Assembly: GCF_014898815.1 (NCBI RefSeq)
Contig: NW_026515450.1
Location: 372,001-436,000 of the forward strand
DNA: 64,000 bases
From: Panonychus citri
Taxonomy: Eukaryota > Arthropoda > Arachnida > Trombidiformes > Tetranychidae
Reading direction: 5' to 3'
Shown: positions 11,030 through 22,427 of the stretch, piece after piece
Layout of the letters: the number at the start of each line of letters is the position of its first letter
Numbering within the stretch: position 1 is the first letter of the stretch
The notes under the pieces: model-generated
What the model was told of the DNA's origin: nothing
What the model saw: only the letters and a program-made list of their open reading frames with translations
Databases searched by the model: none
Translations under genes and position numbers: made by a program

Positions 11030-12577
11030 TTAATCAGGAGTAAGAATGGAAACTGCCCTCCCAATAATAGCATCTTTGCGAGGTTGACCTTTAATTGTTA
11101 ACCGAAAAGAATTACCAGCAATTAACTGTAAACGGGAAATTTTATCCAAAATATTGAACAACATTTCTCTTGGTTGATCACTAAAATTAAGACTCGATTC
11201 CAAATACCGTTCAAGTAAATAGACATAAGTACAATACTCTAACCTGTTGGGAACGATGAGAAGATGTAATTATTATTCAAGCATTAGTATTAATTGTTGC
11301 AATTACCTTATTGTCTCGTGTGATTGAAGATTGGGTAAGTCATACTTGAACAGCATAATCGCAACAATTAGTTGATTGATAATTATATTTTTCTTCCAAA
11401 GTGGATCAAAAGATTTGACAAATTCAAGATAATCCTCGTGATATGATGTATCGAACTGGATTATGTCTTCTAGTTTAACTGTCATTCCCTTTCCCTTCAC
11501 CTGAAATTCACAATACAAATTCATAAATTGGTTATTTCTCTGTCATCCAACAATCAAGAATTAACTCACCATCCAAAGTAAATTGTCCAAATCAAACGCG
11601 AACGTGCTTCTCATTGATAATATATCAACCAAAGTACCTTGGACCAAACGGTTTTTATCTTCAACGGGAAGCTCGACGAATTTGCTTAGTTTTTGGGCCA
11701 TTAAGAGTAAATAATCAACTAAACCATTGTAATAATCAATAATTAGCAATAAATTATCCTTAGTGGTCAATGGGCAGGCCGAAGGCTCATCAAGAGCCCC
11801 ATAGGCTAACGTGAGTTCAATGAGTCGAGTTTCCTCCATTGAATTTAATGCTAATTGTTTCATGCGCTTTTCATTTATCATGTTGATTTGCGTTGATTTA
11901 GTGTCAATTATATGATGGTAAACATTCAAATTCAATGTACTAGATGGTTGGGTTTGTAAAGATGATGATGAGATTGGCAATTCTGTTTCATTTTTAATTC
12001 GAGCTCTGGTTGATGATGTTAGATATGAACATGATGAAGTTGATTGAACTGAATTCCGATAATTTGTTGAACAATCTGGTTCAAGGTTATTAGATATCGA
12101 CTCGACTTTTATTGACACACCAATGGCACTTTTATGGTCTAAATTACAGGAATCATCACTTTCTTGCTTTCGATGATCAGGAGATCTTGTTGATGATGAT
12201 GATGATGACGATCTTTGTATTAGACTTGATTGAAAAGACCCACGTTGGACTGAATTACTTTTAGGTGTTTTATTTGATTTTACAAGACGAGGTTGCAAGT
12301 TCTGATTTGAAATCTTCTTTTTAAGTTGAAACACTGATTTTTTATTAATCCCATGTGATTTATTAGTTGAATTTTTCATCACCGACACAGTTTCCAATTC
12401 TCTATCTATTTTTGATCCATTTAAACTTCGATCAAGTATTAGAAAAGTTGAACTTTTCCTTTCGCTTTTTATTCCAATGTCACAATTTATGCTTCCATCG
12501 ACATCACAGTTTGTGCTATTTCCGCTTCCTTCTTCTGTTTTTATTATTTTAGGCGTTTTTCCACAGATACTCATCAT
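11030..12577 (-). CDS. Nuclear-receptor ligand-binding-domain-only protein, HR96-like, copy A
   Basis: Exons are 12577-11570, 11500-11307 and 11243-11030, giving about 471 residues. The N-terminal half is Ser-rich and has no intact zinc fingers. From about residue 235 it matches nuclear-receptor LBDs: a helix 3-5 signature (AQKLSKFVELPVEDKNRLV, then ILSMRSTFAFD), and later LLERYLESSLNF, typical of helices 9-10. Such proteins may bind ligand or dimerise without contacting DNA themselves. LBD-only HR96-related proteins are, from general knowledge, an expanded family in Tetranychus urticae and have been tied to detoxification-gene regulation. I could not check this. The final helix (AIIGRAVSIL) lacks the glutamate of a canonical AF-2 motif. 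The start is a double ATG (12577, 12574). It is a tandem duplicate of copy B. Confidence 0.75.
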
Positions 12578-13778
12578 GTAATGGAAAAATTAACTAATAA
12601 TCAAATTGATTACGAGGATTAACAATACAATTTAGATAAACACAGTAATACTATTATGAGAAAATTTACTAATTATGAGTTGAGATGAGAAACATTATAA
12701 AAAATTGAATTCTCAATCAAACTGAGTTGATTTAAAAGTCCAGGTAAACGTTAAACAATCAGTTAAATATTAACATTGAAACTATGGATTGGGGAAAATT
12801 AGGTAACTCTAAGTGATTAACAATTAAATTAACAAATAATTATAGCAAAAGCACAATGATCGCTTAAATACTCATAATAAGAACACTAAATTATCATCAT
12901 TTGTTATTGATAATTATCTTGATTGAACATATTGAGCATGTATCTAAATTACTACTTAGCTATAAAGATTGGTCTCTGTTAATTAGACCATGATAAACAA
13001 TTAACTTTTTCGCATTCTCTATGCAATTAGTTGATTATTATCATTCACCAATCACAAGTTGATCTGAAACTTTTTAGCTCCATTTCGTCAGTTTTTTACC
13101 TCTCTATGTGATTAATGATTTAATTCATTTCGTATTTAAATTGAAAAAAAACTTGAACATTTGAAAAAATCGCCTCTCATGTGAACGTGTTCATAGTTAT
13201 TAGATTTTATCATTCAAAATAGACAATTAAGGTGCGTCTAATCACATTGATTGTATTTGATTACTACAACAATTAACAATCGGTGTTGATATACTTGGTG
13301 GTTAATTTCCAGATTCAAATCATTAAAAATTCATATAATCATTCATTGTAAACCATGATAGTGATTGGAATCACTTTTCCAGAGTAATTAACAAATTTTC
13401 ATTTTTTTCTTCATTAAAAGATTGAAATTGTAATTTTATTTTCTCCTTTTCTTTGTATCATACCCAATGAGTTAAACTATTTTTTGGATCTCATCTTCAC
13501 TTTCATCTCAACCCTTGATAATTATTAATATTTACAATCATCAAATTGGATCTTGGGACAATCAAACTAACCATTAATCAACTAATCTAATTTGTTAATT
13601 TTTACTTATTGTAATTTCCCTCCACTCTAAGTTGTCTGGTACAACTTTTTCCTCCTCAGGAGGAGCTACAGCACATAAACTGTAGCAAAGACGTTAAATC
13701 ATCGCATCCACCAGGATGTTAATATTAATAATAATTGTTAATAATAAATGAGTATCACAAAAATTGCGTTAACAGTGG
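12578..13778. other. Spacer between receptor copies, part of the duplication unit
   Basis: No gene. Blocks at about 12640-12800 and 13226-13430 match 15580-15750 and 17396-17715, showing that the duplication unit extends upstream of each receptor's start. The second matching block includes GTGCGTCTAATCACATTGA and GATAGTGATT(A/G)GAATCAC. The interval probably holds copy A's promoter and copy B's 3' flank. Confidence 0.6.
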
Positions 13779-13915
13779 ATAGAAAACCAATCAATATATT
13801 CAGAGACTGAATAATGAATGAGGTTTCATACAACCGATATATCATGAAATTGATTCAATCAGATTAACCACCCGATTTACTAGTAAAATTAAAACGACTT
13901 GTAGAATCACCTTGC
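13779..13915 (-). pseudogene. Relic of serine-protease 3' exon, copy B
   Basis: Homologous to the relic after copy A and to the 3' end of the intact protease at 23472. Shared words include GATAGAAAACCAAT, ATTCAGAGACTGAAT, CATGAAATTGATTCAATCAG and GTAGAATCACCTTG. It carries its own small insertion and several stops, so it is not coding. It sits directly downstream of receptor copy B, as in copy A. The protease piece was therefore present before the receptor duplicated. Confidence 0.78.
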
Positions 13916-13932
13916 CAATTATTTAATTGCAG

Positions 13933-15450
13933 TTAATCAGGAGTAAAAAGCGAAACTGCCCTACCCATTATAGCATCTTTGCGAGGTTGACCTTTAATTG
14001 TTAACCGAACTGAATTGCCAACGATTAATTGTAAACGGGAAATTTTATCCAAAATATTGAACAACATTTCTCTTGGTTGATCACTAAAATTAAGACTCGA
14101 TTCCAAATACCGTTCAAGTAAATAGACATAAGTACAATACTCTAACCTGTAGGGAACGATGAGAAATTGTAATTAGTATTGAAACATTAGTATTAATTGT
14201 TGCAATTACCTTATTGTCTCGTGTGATTGAAGATTGGGTAAGTCATATTTGAACAGCATAATCGCAACAATTAGTTGATTGATAATTATATTTTTCCTCC
14301 AAAGTGGATCAATAGACTTTACAAATTCAAGATAAGCCTCGGGATTCGTGTTATCGAAATGGATTATGTCTTCTAGTTTAACTGTCATTCCCTTTCCCTT
14401 CACCTGAAATTTACAATACAAATTCATAATTTCATTATTTCTCTGTCATCCGACAATCAAGAATTAACTCACCATCCAAAGTAAATTGTCCAAATCAAAT
14501 ACGAAAGAGCCTCTCATTGATAATATATCAGCGAAAGTACCTCGGACCAAACGGTTTTTATCTTCAACGGGAAGCTCGACGAATGTGCTTAGTTTTTGGG
14601 CCATTAAGAGTAAATAATCAACTAAACCATTGTAATAATCAATAATTAGCAATAAATTATCCTTAGTGGTCAATGGGCAGGCCGAAGGCTCATCAAGAGC
14701 CCCATAGGCTAACGTGAGTTCAATGAGTCGAGTTTCCTCCATTGAATTTAATGCTAATTGTTTCATGCGCTTTTCATTTATCATGTTGATTTGCGTTGAA
14801 TTAGTGTCAATTATATGATGGTAAACATTCAAATTCAATGTACTAGATGGTTGGGTTTGTAAAGATGATGATGAGATTGGCAATTCTGTTTCATTTTTAA
14901 TTCGAGCTCTGGTTGATGATGTTAGATATGAACATGATGAAGTTGATTGAACTGAATTCCGATAATTTGTTGAACAATCTGGTTCAAGGTTATTAGATAT
15001 CGACTCGACTTTTATTGACACACCAATGGCACTTTTATGGTCTAAATTACAGGAATCATCACTTTCTTGCTTTCGATGATCAGTATAAGATGGCGATGAA
15101 CTTTGTACTAGTCTTGATTGAGCCCATGGTTCATCTTGGGCTAAACCATTTGTAGGAGTTTGACTCGGTTCTACAAGACAAGGAAAAAAGTTCTGATTCG
15201 AAGTCTTCTTTTTAAATTGAACAACTGGTTGTTTATTATTTTCTTGTGATTTATTGGTTGAATTTTTCATCACCGACATAGTTTCTAATTCTCTGCCTAC
15301 TCTTGATCCATTTAAACTTCGATCAAGTATTAGAAAAGTTGAACTTTTCCTTTCGTTTTTTATTCCAATGTCGCAATTTATGCTTCCATCGACATCACAG
15401 TTTGTGACACTTCCGCTTCCTTCTCCTGCTGATGGATCTTTTTTATACAT
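13933..15450 (-). CDS. Nuclear-receptor ligand-binding-domain-only protein, HR96-like, copy B
   Basis: Exons are 15450-14473, 14403-14210 and 14146-13933, giving about 461 residues with the same exon phases as copy A. The ligand-binding half is nearly identical to copy A; the Ser-rich N-terminal part differs much more. The same LBD signature is present (AQKLSTFVELPVEDKNRLV, ILSMRGSFVFD). The reading frame opens at a GTG; the first ATG, at 15450, gives an N-terminus (MYKKDPSAGEG) different from copy A's. As in copy A there is no DNA-binding domain, and the C-terminus ends in a non-canonical AF-2 region. Both copies are intact, so both are likely expressed. Confidence 0.73.
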
Positions 15451-16039
15451 TGTAGACGTTTCCACTGATGCACTAGTAATGGAAAAATTAACTAATAACC
15501 AACTTGATTACGAGGATTAAAGTAACAATATAATCTAGATGAACACCGTTAAACTACATATGATGAAAACTTAATAAGATGAATTCACAATCGAACTGAA
15601 TTAATTTAAAGGTCCAGGCTAATGGTAAAAAATCAGTTAAATATTAACATTGCAACTAAAAGCTGAAGAAAATTGGGTAACTATTAATATAAGTGATTAG
15701 CAATTAAATAAAACAATTGAATAAAAATCATTTAAATACTCAAATTAATATGAAAAGACATCATCATTTGTTATCTTGATTGAACATGTTGAGCATGGGT
15801 CTAAATTGCTACTTGACTATACAGAGTTTTCTTAGTTAATTGGACAATGATAAATAATTAAGTGTATTATCACTCTACGTAATCAATAACTAATAATTCA
15901 TTTGTAACTTTTCAGTTTGATCTCATCAACACTTTGCCTTTTTATTTTATTAATGATAATCAATACACTAAAGATGAGAATATGCGAAACTACAAGGCTA
16001 TTTTCTCAGCAACTACATGTATAAGTCGCAGAGACTCAC

Positions 16040-16573
16040 GACTTGAGTGATATGAGTTTGAGCGGTACTTTATTGTTTCTCCGCTGCGAATCCCCGATTT
16101 CAATAGATTTTGTAGTATTGTCGTAGATTCAGTTCGACCTTCGGTAGTTCTGGCAACTGGTGATCTAACTGATTCTCGGACATCAGCTCCCTTTGGTTCT
16201 GACCAATTTGAACAAGAATGGAAATGGTATGTCCATGCATTGAACTCTACTCGAGTCACTGAGAAAACAATCTGGCTTGACATGAGAGGAAATCATGGTA
16301 AGCAAGAATCATCCATTGTTTAACAATCAACCCTAATCACCTCACCTGAAAATTTAATTTATTGTTCAAGTTACTTGAAGGTATCTCTTCAATTACGATC
16401 ATAAGCTATAACATTTTCTCACGAGAAAACTTTATTGTTTCATTATGTCAACATCTTTGTAGGTTTTGTCATTTCTCCAATTCAGAGACAATCATTAATC
16501 CATCAAAATTATCATATTCTCAACATTATCATTACCCTTTCATCATTGAGATTAGAACATGACACAATCCGCC

Positions 16574-16605
<32 letters not shown>

Positions 16606-17045
16606 AGGCTCATAGATCAATATTGATTTTTTGAAACTCTTTTCATTACCAATCACCATTTAAATTATTCTCTTTCTCTTCTTTTTTTGACAGATGCATT
16701 TAATGTTTATTCTTGGAATTCGACTAATAATTATTATCGTAAATATACTCATCGAGGAAATCAGAGTGAAGGACATTATATGTACACTTTGACCAAAGGT
16801 GAAGACAAATACAATTTCCTTGGAATCGATGCTTGTCCTCAACCTGCACCAAAACGACCCTACAATTTCATTGGTCATCTTAAAACAAGTGACCTGGACT
16901 CAATTAAACAACTTTTAACCAAAGCTCCAACCTCTAATAGCACAATTTTCTTTGGACATTATCACATAATATGAAGACACATTGACAAGCTCCTCAGAAA
17001 ATCACTCAGGACTAGCAAAATGTTGAAGGAAAAGTTACAATTCTA
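16040..17045 (+). pseudogene. TMEM62-like metallophosphoesterase fragment
   Basis: Two exons are visible, about 16040-16297 and 16694-16974, joined by a normal GTAAGC...CAG intron. They encode FNRFCSIVVDSVRPSVVLA, GDLTD, RVTEKTIWLD, GNHDAFNVYSW, NNYYRKY, KRPYNFIGHL and FFGHYH. These match the calcineurin-like phosphoesterase domain of TMEM62. The beginning (signal anchor and DxH metal site) and everything after GHYH, including the membrane part, are missing. A stop at 16972-16974 is followed in another frame by recognisable continuation (TLTSSSENHSGLAK), so a frameshift is likely. It interrupts the copy-B duplication unit and has no counterpart in copy A. A short truncated protein could still be made. 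Confidence 0.75.
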
Positions 17046-17849
17046 ATTAAAAATTTTGATTTAGGAAAGTTGACAAAGTAGAAAAATTAATTAATCACAT
17101 TTTAGATATGCTGGTTAAATTAAATATATTAATTCAATAAATATAGTTAGAATAAGTTTCATCGAGCTTGACCTTCAAACGACTTTGCTACCTTATCCTA
17201 ATATAAGGACCAGAGCAACTTTGATATTTAAATATGACCACGAGTATCACCTAAACTCCCATAACTCAAATATTGTACTAACGATAAACAGAATTCGCCT
17301 TGAAAGAATCACAATCCCATTCTATTTATTAATACTCTGAGTGCGTGTGTTTAACTTTATAAACTTGAGTGACATTAACAGAAAAACAGACACTTAAAGT
17401 GCGTCTAATCACATTGAGTGTATATGATTACTCCAACAATTATTAATCGGCGTTGATATACGTGGTGGTTAATTTGAATCTCCAGTCTGAGCAAAGTTCT
17501 GAGACAATTTTCCGAGAAAATTTGACAATCATCACATTGATTTACGAGTTTATTTTATTTGTTTTATTAGTATTTGGATTGAAAATGATAAAATTGCTTA
17601 AAAGTCAATTGTTTTTTTCAAATCATTAAAATTCATAATCATTTGTAAACCGTGATAGTGATTAGAATCACTTTTCCAGAGTAATTAACAAATTGTCATT
17701 TTTTTTCATTAAAAGGTAAGAAAAAATAAAAGACAAAGTCACTGATTAGAATATATTTTTTTTTCTATCATTGGAGATGATGAAGATGAAAACACAGTGA
17801 GATCTTTAATTATTTAGGTTAATTGCCAAAGTTTTCCGCTGATTGATGA

Positions 17850-20278
17850 TTAAGTCTCAGCTGGACGAGGCTTAGCGAGGGACATTGTGTTTCGCTCTCC
17901 GTGTTTAAGTCCAATGGCGAATGAGTAAACCAGCGAATCAACTATAACACCTTCTTCGTGATATTTGGCCAATCGATCGAGAAGACCATTGATTGGAACT
18001 TGAAGAACATCAACAATTCGTCCATGGGCCGAACTGGAATTTTCATTCTCGAATTCTGAGTTTTTCGGTGATGGATTTTGCAGAGGATCATCTCCATCGA
18101 TCATCACTGATACTAAACTTACTTTACCAGAAGAGACAACTGTTCAAGAAGAGAGATAATTAAAAATGAAAACAATTAAAATTAATCTAATTCTCTGCAA
18201 ATATAAATTACGTTTTAATCATGATTACAGATTAATCAATAAGTTAATCAGTGGGCTTGTCGATGGTTATGAAATTTCTAGAATCTCATTTTTACAACCA
18301 ACTTCAATCTATTAATATTATTTTCAACTATCAGCTAATCACAATTAAGATTATCATGTGTGTATAAATGTCAATAGTAAATAGATGACAAAAAGTTACA
18401 ATAAAACCTGAAAATCTCAACGACTGGAAATAGACAATTAAAACCACCACTTGAACAATTAGACTGTAAACTATCAGAATGATAAAAGAAACTAACAAAA
18501 TTAAAACAATTAACAATCAGTAAATTGTTACGTTTAATGAAAATATTTTGGTAATTGAAATAACCAAAGTAAATTAATCAAATCAAAGATCATCTCAACT
18601 TGATAATCGGAAAAGTGATCAGATTAGCAAAGTAAAAACAATAACAATCAAATTGTGTCTTCAAGCATCGTAATCAATTCAAGTGTTAATCTCTCAAGAA
18701 AAAAGCAATTTATTGACCTTGTTTATATATTATTAATTATTTGAAAGAAATTAACGATAATTAGTTAATTATCTTAAGATTTACCTTTTTTTTCAACAAG
18801 AAAAATCCAAATTCAGGAACAGAGTTAATTCAATGAAACATTCAGTTGATTAAAAGATATTGATGGTTAGTGGATTAGCAATTAGATTGATTTGGTTCCT
18901 CATCAATTAACTAATTAAGTTAAAATCTCTTCTCGTGGGTTAACAATTTAACCATAAAAGTATCAAAGATGATTAAACCTCTTCAGTAGTTTAAGAATCA
19001 GTTGATACTTGAATTGTAATCAATTGTAATCATTTGAATTAATCTTTGCTTTGGTTGACTTTTTTGTTTCTTCACTAATCAACTAATTGTTCAAAACCAT
19101 AATTAACTAATAGTCTTACATTTACAATTGTCTTCTCAAAGAAATTTGATATTTCATCAATTAGATTTTCATAACTGTCATCTACCATTCTAATTATCTG
19201 ATAATATATCAATTTGATTGTTACGAATAGCAAACAATTAAGCAGATTAATTGTTGACCACAAATTTACTTCATGAAAAACTTTCATTAACCAATCGCTC
19301 ACTAACAATAGAACTGAATTAATAAAAAAAGGGACAATTAAAAATGAGGGAAAAATGTAATAACTAAATTAACGATTACTTGATTAATGATTGAGATTAA
19401 TTTTCTAGGTTAACTGATTGTTCAAGGTTAAGGTAATGTTTGTTTCTGAAAAAAATGGTATTGGGAGGAAGATGATTAAGGGATAAATGGAGCATATTGT
19501 TGAAACAATAATCTACTTGATTCGCACTATTAACAATCAAAAAAGTAAAACAATTAATAAATTACTGAGTGAAACAATCAACAAACTATGAGATAAACTA
19601 TGAAAAGCAACAACAACAATATTGACATTGAAAAGCTTTTTAATTGCCGAGATATTATCATTTGATTTGAAGAGATGGAGAGAGTTAATTGTTCAACTGA
19701 TTGTTATGATTAGTGGAAAGATAATTACCTGGATCAACTGAGGTTGGAGGTGAAATGATTTTAATTGCGGTGGATGTGTAACCAGTATCATCTTCAATCT
19801 CTCGATGAGCAGTTTCCTCTGGGTCACCATTAATATCCATCACTGTTGCCGGAAATTCAAGAGTATAAGACTTTAATTGGGCTCGAAATTGTTTAACCAG
19901 AATTAAACAGTCACACATTACCCGTCGGCAAAGTATAGCGATGGTAACCAGGCCAGATTTATCGGATCCATAAGCGTTTTTCAACTTTTTCACCTTTTCA
20001 ACGCCTTCCCAATAACGATCTTTACCTGAATCATCACGATAATGGAAACGAGTTAATTGTAAAACTTTACCGGTGTAAAGAGGTTCCTCCGAGATTGATT
20101 CACAGGTTCCATGGTCCATGATCACTTCCTTAGAATAGGATGAAGATGAAGAAGATGATGTTAGGTTTGTAGAAGGCATCGTGTTATTATTATTATCGCT
20201 GTTGGAAATTAGTAACAATTTATCAGATTTGGAATGAGGGTTAATGGTGTTAGTTGATTGTTTGGGATCACTGGGCAT
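17850..20278 (-). CDS. NUDT5: ADP-sugar pyrophosphatase, Nudix family (NUDT5-like), 2 exons
   Basis: Exons are 20278-19729 and 18139-17850, phase 1, about 279 residues with a 1.6 kb intron. After a Ser/Asn-rich N-terminus (1-55) the order is typical of NUDT5: YTGKVLQLTRFHYRD, RYWEGVEKV, LILVKQFR, EFPA, the Nudix box (about 144-167), SVDP, and a C-terminal exon with MIDGDD, VDVLQVPINGLLDRL and VDSLVYSFAIGLKHG. The family hydrolyses ADP-ribose and related ADP-sugars in the cytosol and nucleus. The Nudix box is unusual: HREIEDDTGY replaces the common RExxEExG, and the upstream Gly and Glu positions are Thr145 and Gly151. Activity may therefore be altered. The frame opens at TTG; the first ATG is at 20278. 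Its intron holds a repeat shared with 10580-10830. Confidence 0.83.
18330..18565. repeat. Right copy of the ~240-bp repeat
   Basis: Direct-orientation counterpart of 10580-10830, here inside the intron of the NUDT5-like gene. It has no coding potential. It marks the right side of the region containing the duplicated receptors. Confidence 0.7.
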
Positions 20279-20714
20279 TCTAAACGATATTGTCTCCAAC
20301 GATCGAGATCTTATTGATGTTCAGAGAAGGGGAGAGAATGAGAGAGTTAGAGAGGGAATGAGGGGCGATGATAAGAGTGAGAGGGTAGAGAGAGAGAGAG
20401 AGAGACGAAGGGAAAGGTATGATTAAGATAGAACTGAAATTGGGAAATTAAAATGGAGAAAAAAATAATAACAAACCAGAGACAAATAGATGAAGAAAAT
20501 AATCAACAAGTGATGGAGAGGGAAAGAGACACACAAGGTTGATAGAGAGCGAACCTTAGAGAGGAGTGACAAAGATGATGATTATCATTGGGTATTCATT
20601 GGAAATCAATCAATATCATCAAGGGGAGAAAAAGTGAGATAAGTTAATGATGAAGATGCTCCTTCGATCGTCACAGTCTCTTCACTTGCCTCTCCTTCAA
20701 ATACTTTCCAGAGA

Positions 20715-20753
<39 letters not shown>

Positions 20754-22392
20754 ACTATTTACGTTGATTGTTTGTCTTTTAAAAGTCAAGATGCACAATT
20801 AACATGATTAGATGATGATCAGGGATGAGGAACAAAAGACAAAAATTTCCCTTATTTGGGTGTTTGCATCGCACTTTTGTCATTCGCCATCATTTTTCTC
20901 TCTCAAAGTAACTATTTCTTTCCAATATATGTAATGTTATCACGTGGAATATGAATGATTTATCCTCTCATCATAACGGTAAATTGTTTCTTTCAATTGA
21001 ATCAAAAGTTAACCCAAAAAACGAGAAAAATCGAATCGAAAATCAAAAAGTCAAATTAAACCAGGAAATGAAAATTTCATTAATCGAATCAAGATCGAAA
21101 TCAATTAAATTAATCTTTAGCTTTTTTGTTTACCTAATCAAGAGATTACCTGGTTAATTACTGTTAATTCTCATTCTTTTGTTACAGTTAACTAGTAATT
21201 TGATTAATTAGTTAAATTGTTGTCACTTTGATTATATAATTTCTTCAACTTTATCAACCTTTCCAATAGATTTCATCTTCTGAGGGCTTGGTCTTTTTAC
21301 CTTCTCTCTTAGATCAACAGCAATTTACCTTAATCATCTTGATCATCAAGTTAATTGTTTGTGTCAATGTTTCAATTTACTAATTAGAAAGTACATATTA
21401 ACTATTTAATTAGATAAATTGGATAATCCGGAAGAGAAAAAGAAAACAAGGTTTGTATATATTTTTACATTTTCTTTTTCCTCTCTTATTATTATTGATA
21501 CAATCGAAATTATTTATTTTCTATTCTAAATTTTGTTCTTCTCTCTTTCAATTTTATTTCATCACGAGGTGATTTTCATGATGAACACGCACTCAATCAA
21601 TGTTGATTGATTTCCCGTGATTCCTTTTCTCTCAACAATATCAACCATCAAAATCTCTTGCAAGGTAAACGCTATCACTTATTCATCCCTAACAATATGT
21701 AACAAGAACATGACAACTGATTAAATCGTTAATTGTGTTTCTCTTTTCCCATTCACCATTTACCTGATTTCTGATTATCATCATCAACACTTTAATTGTT
21801 TGCATTGGCTGAATTTCAATTGGACTCAGGAAGATGAAGTTAACAATCACCAGAACCGTTTCCATCTCATCATCATGATGAGTATTTGAATGGATGAAAT
21901 TTTATTTATAAACAATGAGGGAAAATGATTAATTCATTGCCAACTCTTTCAAATTGATAATTCAATTAATCTAAATTACAATCAGTTGATTTTCATATTC
22001 ATTTTAATTACTATCACTTGATTGTTTCAATTTCCTTGTGTAAATCTCATGATTAACATTTCTCTTCCTATTTCAACCCTTTTTTTCATTATATTGGATT
22101 TTCATCAATGATTTTTTCCTCTCTCTCTCTCTCTCTGTTTGTTAATTGTTACACTTAATTGTAGTGATCAAAGTAAGATTTTGATCTAATTTTCTTTCTC
22201 TCTCATTCTCTCACCCAGGTAATCATCGAGATGTTAATTCAAATGGAAATGTTAATTGAGATGATCAATGATCGCCAACCTAGAAATGTAAATATCTCTT
22301 TGATTATGATTAATTCTTGTGATTAATCATTTATAATTCCGGTTGATTTAATCCTTTAACTCTAGTATGATGAGATATTAAGAAATTATCAT

Positions 22393-22427
<35 letters not shown>

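Noticed and set aside
19075..19308. 77-codon minus frame in the NUDT5 intron
   Set aside because: It resembles no Nudix segment, and the two called exons join in phase without it.
20951..21157. 68-codon frame with a true ATG
   Set aside because: Lys/Ser-rich, no domain, no splice or promoter context; chance is more likely.
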